This document shows, piece after piece, positions 7,038 to 10,700 of a stretch of DNA of 10,700 bases; position 1 is the stretch's first letter; each line of letters starts with the position of its first letter. Both the position numbers and the translations under genes were made by a program. The DNA is taken from NCBI GenBank assembly GCA_030151885.1, contig JASLCG010000130.1:1-10700 (forward strand). Direction: 5' to 3'. Source of the stretch: Bacteroides sp. (lineage in GTDB: Bacteria > Bacteroidota > Bacteroidia > Bacteroidales > Bacteroidaceae). Below the pieces are notes generated by a model. That model made no database searches. It was not told the DNA's origin and saw only the letters and a program-made list of their open reading frames with translations.

Positions 7038-7074
7038 TGAATATTTTTAAGCATTTTACTTGCAATATTCATTA
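7035..7074. repeat. 11-bp inverted repeat after the DUF4491 gene
   Basis: TAATGAATATT (7035-7045), whose first three bases are the DUF4491 stop codon, is the exact reverse complement of AATATTCATTA (7064-7074), with an 18-base loop. There is no T-run afterwards, so it is not a typical intrinsic terminator, but it could protect the mRNA 3' end. The right arm lies inside the spacer of the tRNA promoter that follows. Confidence 0.55.
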
Positions 7075-7090
7075 GAAACATATAGTTTTG
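7060..7090 (+). promoter_or_regulatory. Promoter of the CAU-anticodon tRNA
   Basis: TTG (7060-7062, in TTGCAATATT) and TAGTTTTG (7083-7090) are separated by exactly 20 bases. This is the Bacteroidetes -33/-7 arrangement. The tRNA begins 28 bases after the -7 element, leaving a short 5' leader for processing. The tRNA-Asn promoter in this window has the same layout and a very similar TTGCA-ATATT start. Confidence 0.75.
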
Positions 7091-7117
7091 CACTCGCTAT
7101 TCAAGAGTAGTACTCCC

Positions 7118-7191
7118 GGGCCATTAGCTCAGTCGGTTAGAGCAACAGACTCATAATCTGGAGGTGCTAGGTTCAATCCCTAGATGGCCCA
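7118..7191 (+). tRNA. tRNA with CAU anticodon, probably elongator tRNA-Met
   Basis: A complete cloverleaf of 74 bases. The acceptor stem GGGCCAT/ATGGCCC (7118-7124 with 7184-7190) is fully paired with discriminator A7191. The D-arm is GCTC/GAGC (7127-7130 with 7140-7143). The anticodon loop CTCATAA (7150-7156) carries CAT at 7152-7154, and its stem is paired except for an A-G opposition at 7145/7161. The T-arm is CTAGG/CCTAG with loop TTCAATC. Only CC of the CCA tail is encoded, so the end must be finished by tRNA nucleotidyltransferase. The fully paired first base pair excludes initiator tRNA. A lysidine-modified tRNA-Ile2, which also has CAU, cannot be excluded from sequence alone. Confidence 0.93.
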
Positions 7192-7194
7192 CCT

Positions 7195-7225
7195 AAAGAG
7201 AACGTTATTAACGTTCTCTTTTTTT
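7195..7225 (+). terminator. Rho-independent terminator after the tRNA
   Basis: AAAGAGAACGTT (7195-7206) pairs perfectly with AACGTTCTCTTT (7210-7221) around a 3-base loop, with a run of seven T at 7219-7225. It starts 4 bases after the discriminator base of the tRNA, so the transcript is a single-tRNA unit. Confidence 0.9.
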
Positions 7226-7313
7226 ATTTATATACCTGAACAAATTAATACTTATCTTAGCTCAGTAATCAGTATATATACAGAATAAGCATTACCGATA
7301 TATACATATCTAA

Positions 7314-7369
7314 TTAGTCGCCGATGTACCTCTAGTTAGTCGCCGATGTACCTCTAGTTAGTCGCCGAT
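7314..7369. repeat. Tandem 22-bp direct repeat, 2.5 copies
   Basis: The unit starts TTAGTCGCCGATGTACC and ends TCTAG. Copies one (7314-7335) and two (7336-7357) are identical, and a third is cut after 12 bases (7358-7369), where it merges into the hairpin arm. A degenerate relative seems to precede it (CCGATATATACATATCTAA, about 7295-7313). The unit is half G+C, clearly richer than the surrounding DNA. The unit length is not a multiple of three, and no open frame runs through it. Confidence 0.9.
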
Positions 7370-7404
7370 AAGATAGTGTTCGGAGATTCCTCCACTATCT
7401 TATC
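7367..7404. repeat. 12-bp inverted repeat joined to the tandem repeats
   Basis: GATAAGATAGTG (7367-7378) is the exact reverse complement of CACTATCTTATC (7393-7404). The 14-base loop contains GGAG and CTCC, which can extend the stem in an alternative fold. The left arm shares its GAT with the end of the truncated third repeat copy. No T-run follows on either side, so it is not a typical terminator. It may be an RNA structure, a cruciform or an element end. Confidence 0.75.
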
Positions 7405-7773
7405 TACCTATATTGACAAAGCCAAATGATTACAATAGCATACTCAAGGTTTCCTTTAAGGAATTAATCTAAACTTATATATGAACGTAACTACTATGAA
7501 TTTTACAACCTATAGTTTTAACAATACCTCCTTCTGTTAATAGAATAGGGTTAACAACTAAAAGCTTACTAAACACTATACTCTATTAAAACCAGAACAG
7601 TTAATTATATTATCATATTTCTTACTACTGTTATTTAAAAAATCAGACTTTATTGCCTTTGCAAGACAAGCTTAAGAGATTAGTTATAAGACTCATTTGA
7701 ATCGACAGTAGCACAACTCTTTATAACATTACATTTTAATGTAATATCATATCAAGACGAAATACAAAGAAAC

Positions 7774-7807
7774 AAAAAAGGGAGCAGTTCAATAACTGCT
7801 CCCTTTT
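7774..7807 (-). terminator. Rho-independent terminator of the kinase-protease operon
   Basis: Arms AAAAGGGAGCAGTT (7776-7789) and AACTGCTCCCTTTT (7794-7807) are perfectly complementary (14 bp, 4-base loop). On the - strand the hairpin is followed by TTTTTTG, and it lies 22 bases beyond the S41 protease stop codon. The T-run on the + side is shorter, so its main use is on the - strand. Confidence 0.9.
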
Positions 7808-7828
7808 AATACATTTTATTTTATTTAA

Positions 7829-9544
7829 TTACTTGTTCATAAAGACTTGTAAACTATCACACTTTATAGGTTTAAAATCGGGCTGAAGTACTTTATTATA
7901 TACAGACGACTTACTTAATACATCTACTGCATACTTAACTTCTTTATCTGTTTTTAATCTCTCTATAACAGATCCCTTTTGATAGTAATAGCGTTTAATA
8001 ATCTCTTGCGAAATAAACTCCTTTATAGGTCCTGAGAAGGTATCTAAGTCCTTATCTAAGTTATGTGAAAGCTTTTCTCTTAAAGCTTCAAACTCTTCTT
8101 TAGCTCCCTCAAGATACCCCTCGAATTCTACAACTTCCTTCAGACTATTCAAAATCTTCTCGCTTTGTGCATCATAAGTAAACCCTGAATCTGCTACTCG
8201 CTTTTTGAAGTCACTATAATCTTGATCTGTCAGAGCAAAGTTCTGTGCAGAAGGAATTGTTTTATGCTTTAAGCAATAATCAGTTGCATAATCAAATATT
8301 TGATTTTCATTAATTAGATAAAATAATATATTAGGCAGCTTTTCTGGCTTAATCTCTATATCTGGCATAATACCAGCACCATCTTTAACTTCACGTCCTA
8401 TTGATGTATGGAAAACTGTTAATAAGCTATCTGGAATTTTAGCTACAGATCCATCTGGATTTCTATGACTATAATCTATTGCCTGAACACAACGTCCACT
8501 AGGTATATAATACTTTGCTGTTGTTAGCTTCATATTTGCCCCATAAGGTAACGGTCTAGGCACTTGTACTAAACCCTTCCCAAATGTTGGATTACCCAAT
8601 ACAACACCTCTATCTAAGTCTTGTAATGATCCAGCTAGTATTTCGGCTGCAGAAGCAGTACCACCACTAACCAAGAGAGCAATAGGCATTTCCATATCTA
8701 ATGGTTGATTCTTTGTTTTATAAGTATTAGAAGCTTGAGGTAGCTTTCCTTTAGTCGTAACTACAATCTTATTCTTAGGAACAAATAGGTTTATTATTTC
8801 AATAGCTTCATCTAATAAACCACCTCCATTACTTCTTAAGTCAATAATTAGAGATTCAATTCCTTTAGACTTTAAATCTAAAAATGCTTTTTTAAAATCG
8901 GCAGCAGGAGTACCAGAGAAACTCACCAATTCTATATAACCTACTTTTCCATCGGCTACTGTCCCATAATACGGAATTGTAGGAAGTTGTATTGTTCTTC
9001 TTGTTATTTTAAAATCTATAGGATTTTTCACACCTGGTCTTTGAACTTTAAGAATAAAACTAGTTCCAACCTCTCCACGCAACATATCACTTACTTGCTG
9101 ATTGTTTTTCTCGCTAAGTTTTGTCCCATCAATTTCTAAAAGGACATCACCAACCTTTAAACCCACCTCTTGTGCAGGCATACCTTCGTAAGGCTCTGCA
9201 ATAACCGAGTGTTTTTTCTTGATATTATATGATATAACCGATCCAATACCTCCGTAAGATCCTTTAATCATTTGTTCAAGCTGACTTTGCTCGTCAGCAG
9301 GATAATACTCTGTATATGGGTCTAAAGAGTACAGCATAGCATCTATACCTTTTTTAACTGTTACATTTGCATCTATAGAATCTACATACAGCATATCTAA
9401 CTCTTTGACTATAGAGTTAAATATTTCCATATTTTTTGCGACTTCAAAGTCGTGTTTCTTTCCGTTCTTAAAAGAGAGTGTTAATGCTACTACTACAACT
9501 AATAGAACCGAACATATAACACCGTTTAATTTAAATTTATTCAT
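7829..9544 (-). CDS. S41-family C-terminal processing protease with PDZ domain
   Basis: A 571-residue serine protease of the CtpA/Prc type, anchored in or exported across the inner membrane and acting in the periplasm. An N-terminal hydrophobic segment (about 8-24) is flanked by lysines and has no lipobox, so it is a signal anchor or signal peptide. A helical N-domain (about 32-90) is followed by a PDZ domain (about 95-180, with YGGIGSVIS and VGDVLLEIDG) that selects substrates with exposed C-termini. The catalytic core (about 195-395) shows IIDLRSNGGGLLDEA (233-247), the nucleophile S298 in SGGTASAAEI, the general base K323 in GNPTFGKGLVQ, and Q327; the 25-residue Ser-Lys spacing equals that of E. 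coli Prc. Residues about 400-571 form a C-terminal extension of unknown role. It lies 23 bases after the PfkB kinase gene and is probably co-transcribed with it. Confidence 0.94.
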   Translation of the reverse strand: MNKFKLNGVICSVLLVVVVALTLSFKNGKKHDFEVAKNMEIFNSIVKELDMLYVDSIDANVTVKKGIDAMLYSLDPYTEYYPADEQSQLEQMIKGSYGGIGSVISYNIKKKHSVIAEPYEGMPAQEVGLKVGDVLLEIDGTKLSEKNNQQVSDMLRGEVGTSFILKVQRPGVKNPIDFKITRRTIQLPTIPYYGTVADGKVGYIELVSFSGTPAADFKKAFLDLKSKGIESLIIDLRSNGGGLLDEAIEIINLFVPKNKIVVTTKGKLPQASNTYKTKNQPLDMEMPIALLVSGGTASAAEILAGSLQDLDRGVVLGNPTFGKGLVQVPRPLPYGANMKLTTAKYYIPSGRCVQAIDYSHRNPDGSVAKIPDSLLTVFHTSIGREVKDGAGIMPDIEIKPEKLPNILFYLINENQIFDYATDYCLKHKTIPSAQNFALTDQDYSDFKKRVADSGFTYDAQSEKILNSLKEVVEFEGYLEGAKEEFEALREKLSHNLDKDLDTFSGPIKEFISQEIIKRYYYQKGSVIERLKTDKEVKYAVDVLSKSSVYNKVLQPDFKPIKCDSLQVFMNK

Positions 9545-9567
9545 GGAGTTTCTCTATTTTATAGATA

Positions 9568-10557
9568 TCAAGCAATAATATCTTTGATTTCTTTTTTAAT
9601 CTTATCCCAAATATGGATATCTAGTGTTGTACCAACAACTTCAATGACATTAGCTGATAATAAAGCTCCAATACGAGCACATTTATCTAAGTCACATCCT
9701 TTTATATAGCCATATAGAAAACCTGCAGCAAAGTAATCACCCGCACCAGTTGTATCAACTACTTTACAACCTTTTACAGCAGGAGCTTTAATAATTTGAT
9801 CATTTGTCATTATATAAGATCCATCAGCTCCAACTTTAACAATTGCAATCTCACTTCTGTTCGCAATATACTTAAGAGCTTCAACATTGTCATGAGTTTT
9901 TGCAAATGCATATGCCTCCTCTTGATTTGCAAAAACTATATCAACAAAATTTTCTACAAGGTAATGAAAGAATTCTAAATCTTCAGTGACAATATTATAA
10001 CTTGCTAAATCAATACAAACTTTCAGCCCCAGTTCTTTAGCTAGTTTAACAGCCTTTAAAATTAAATTATGGTTTTGAACCAAGTAACCCTCTACATACA
10101 AAATGGAGTACTGTTCTAATACTTCTACAGTAATCTCTTTATCTATTAAATTCGATGCCGCACCAAGATGTGTTCCAAATGTTCTTTCTCCATCTGTAGA
10201 AATAAAAGTTGAAGCTACGCCTGAGTTATTTTCTGCATCAATTAAGAGGTGTGTGTCTATGCCTCTGTCATTAAAAGTTTCCTTAAAAAAATCTCCATAC
10301 GAGTCTTTTCCTATTTTCCCAATAAAACCCACAGTAGAGCCTAAAGTCGCTAGGGCTTTAATTGTATTAGCAGCGGAGCCTCCTGTTGCTATTGATGGAT
10401 TCATTTGAGAAATTATTTTATTTATTTCAAGAAATTTTTCATTGTCAATCAACTGCATGCTTCCTTTAGGTAAACCAATGCTATTCAGAATGTTATCATC
10501 ACCAACTTTTACAAGCACATCTACGAGTGCATTGCCTAAACCAATTATTTTACTCAT
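9568..10557 (-). CDS. PfkB-family carbohydrate kinase, adenosine-kinase-like
   Basis: A 329-residue cytoplasmic ribokinase-superfamily enzyme that phosphorylates a sugar or nucleoside hydroxyl with ATP. The N-terminus (KIIGLGNALVDVLVKV, 3-18) and the substrate-binding GGSAANT (59-65) resemble the adenosine-kinase-like subgroup. GFIGKIGKDSYGDFF (77-91) follows. NQEE (211-214) matches the N-x-x-E magnesium motif, and DTTGAGDYFAAGFLYG (268-283) is the PfkB signature with the anion hole and catalytic base D274. Length is normal. The true substrate (adenosine, another nucleoside or a sugar) is not decided by sequence. It is the first gene of a two-gene unit with the S41 protease; a metabolic link between the two is not obvious. 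The start is supported by a -7 element at 10576-10583, giving a very short leader without a Shine-Dalgarno sequence. Confidence 0.92.
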   Translation of the reverse strand: MSKIIGLGNALVDVLVKVGDDNILNSIGLPKGSMQLIDNEKFLEINKIISQMNPSIATGGSAANTIKALATLGSTVGFIGKIGKDSYGDFFKETFNDRGIDTHLLIDAENNSGVASTFISTDGERTFGTHLGAASNLIDKEITVEVLEQYSILYVEGYLVQNHNLILKAVKLAKELGLKVCIDLASYNIVTEDLEFFHYLVENFVDIVFANQEEAYAFAKTHDNVEALKYIANRSEIAIVKVGADGSYIMTNDQIIKAPAVKGCKVVDTTGAGDYFAAGFLYGYIKGCDLDKCARIGALLSANVIEVVGTTLDIHIWDKIKKEIKDIIA

Positions 10558-10579
10558 TTTGTGATTATTTTTTCACAAA
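10558..10579. promoter_or_regulatory. Inverted repeat at the kinase start, possible operator
   Basis: TTTGTGA (10558-10564) and TCACAAA (10573-10579) are exact reverse complements separated by 8 bases. The element directly abuts the kinase start codon and overlaps the -7 element on the - strand. Core TGTGA/TCACA resembles CRP/FNR-type half-sites, but the spacing is 8 rather than the 6 of E. coli CRP. Operator function is inferred. Confidence 0.45.
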
Positions 10580-10583
10580 GATA
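10576..10583 (-). promoter_or_regulatory. Candidate -7 element for the kinase-protease operon
   Basis: Read on the - strand this is TATCTTTG, a match to TAnnTTTG, with its 3' end 18 bases before the ATG. A TTTTTG lies only 10 bases upstream, too close to be a normal -33, so recognition may need an activator. It faces away from the tRNA-Asn promoter, whose elements start at 10584, so the two promoters abut back to back. Confidence 0.5.
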
Positions 10584-10614
10584 TTGCATATTTCAAAAAT
10601 TCCTATTACTTTTG
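10584..10614 (+). promoter_or_regulatory. Promoter of tRNA-Asn
   Basis: TTG (10584-10586, in TTGCATATTT) and TACTTTTG form read as TA-CT-TTTG (10607-10614) are separated by exactly 20 bases, the same Bacteroidetes arrangement as the other tRNA promoter here. The tRNA starts 26 bases after it. Confidence 0.75.
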
Positions 10615-10639
10615 CAACGCATTTGATAAGAAAAACAAT

Positions 10640-10700
10640 TCTTCCTTAGCTCAGTTGGTTAGAGCATCTGACTGTTAATCAGAGGGTCCTTGGTTCAAGT
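10640..10700 (+). tRNA. tRNA-Asn (GUU), 3' end outside window
   Basis: The first 61 bases of a tRNA. They comprise the 5' acceptor strand TCTTCCT (10640-10646), D-arm GCTC/GAGC (10649-10652 with 10662-10665), anticodon stem TCTGA/TCAGA (10667-10671 with 10679-10683) and loop CTGTTAA with anticodon GTT at 10674-10676, then the variable loop and the start of the T-arm (CTTGG, TTCAAGT). The window ends before the 3' half of the T stem and the acceptor strand, so those pairings are unverified. Confidence 0.93.

Larger units (their letters stand above)
7226..7773. other. Gene-free AT-rich spacer of about 550 bases
   Basis: No convincing coding region is seen on either strand: short open frames, such as a 19-codon one from 7481, lack a ribosome site and any family resemblance. 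What it does hold is the tandem repeat and hairpin block at 7314-7404, a 10-base match to tRNA D-arms (TTAGCTCAGT, 7257-7266), small inverted repeats (7-bp arms 7683-7689 with 7721-7727, and 8-bp arms ATTACATT/AATGTAAT at 7728-7745), and otherwise AT-rich sequence. No recognised structured RNA was found. A degraded gene or an unknown small RNA cannot be ruled out. Confidence 0.6.

Noticed and set aside
7314..7369. Short CRISPR array
   Set aside because: The copies are directly abutting 22-bp units with no variable spacers, and there are no cas genes nearby.
7481..7540. 19-codon open frame in the gene-free spacer
   Set aside because: No ribosome site, promoter or conserved feature supports it; such short frames are expected by chance.
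9796..10408. Open frames on the + strand opposite the PfkB kinase
   Set aside because: Antisense shadows of a conserved kinase gene, with no ribosome site or recognisable motif.

Overview
The window looks like a low-GC member of the Bacteroidetes, most likely order Bacteroidales. The evidence is promoter architecture (an upstream TTG, a 20-bp spacer, then TAnnTTTG, in front of both tRNA genes), starts that mostly lack a Shine-Dalgarno sequence, tandem FKBP-type isomerases next to an AsnC-type regulator and a DUF4491 membrane protein, and an S41 protease with a long C-terminal extension. The genus cannot be fixed from the sequence alone.

Left region (1-3759, + strand): the 3' end of a surface-polysaccharide cluster. 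It holds the C-terminal part of a Wzx-like flippase, then three glycosyltransferases of different families. All are packed into one apparent operon with an 8-base overlap, a 10-base gap and a 1-base gap. The transferases would build an oligosaccharide on a lipid carrier and the flippase would move it across the inner membrane. The cluster ends against a convergent sirtuin gene (3760-4461, - strand). The junction is a perfect 28-bp palindrome centred exactly between the two stop codons.

Middle region (4462-7225, + strand): a cytoplasmic FKBP isomerase and a lipoprotein FKBP paralogue, closed by a strong terminator. They are followed by an Lrp/AsnC regulator overlapping a DUF4491 membrane protein, and then a CAU-anticodon tRNA with its own promoter and terminator.

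Gene-poor gap (7226-7773): about 550 bases of AT-rich DNA without a credible gene. It contains a GC-richer block of 2.5 tandem 22-bp repeats running into a 12-bp hairpin, and a 10-base echo of a tRNA D-arm.

Right region (7774-10700): on the - strand, an adenosine-kinase-like PfkB sugar kinase followed by an S41 C-terminal processing protease, ending in a terminator. Divergent from it, the first 61 bases of a tRNA-Asn gene run off the window edge.

No clearly new multi-gene system is visible. The most unusual signals are the stop-codon palindrome at 3746-3773, the repeat and hairpin block at 7314-7404, the sirtuin lacking the usual four zinc cysteines, and the inverted repeat over the kinase start.
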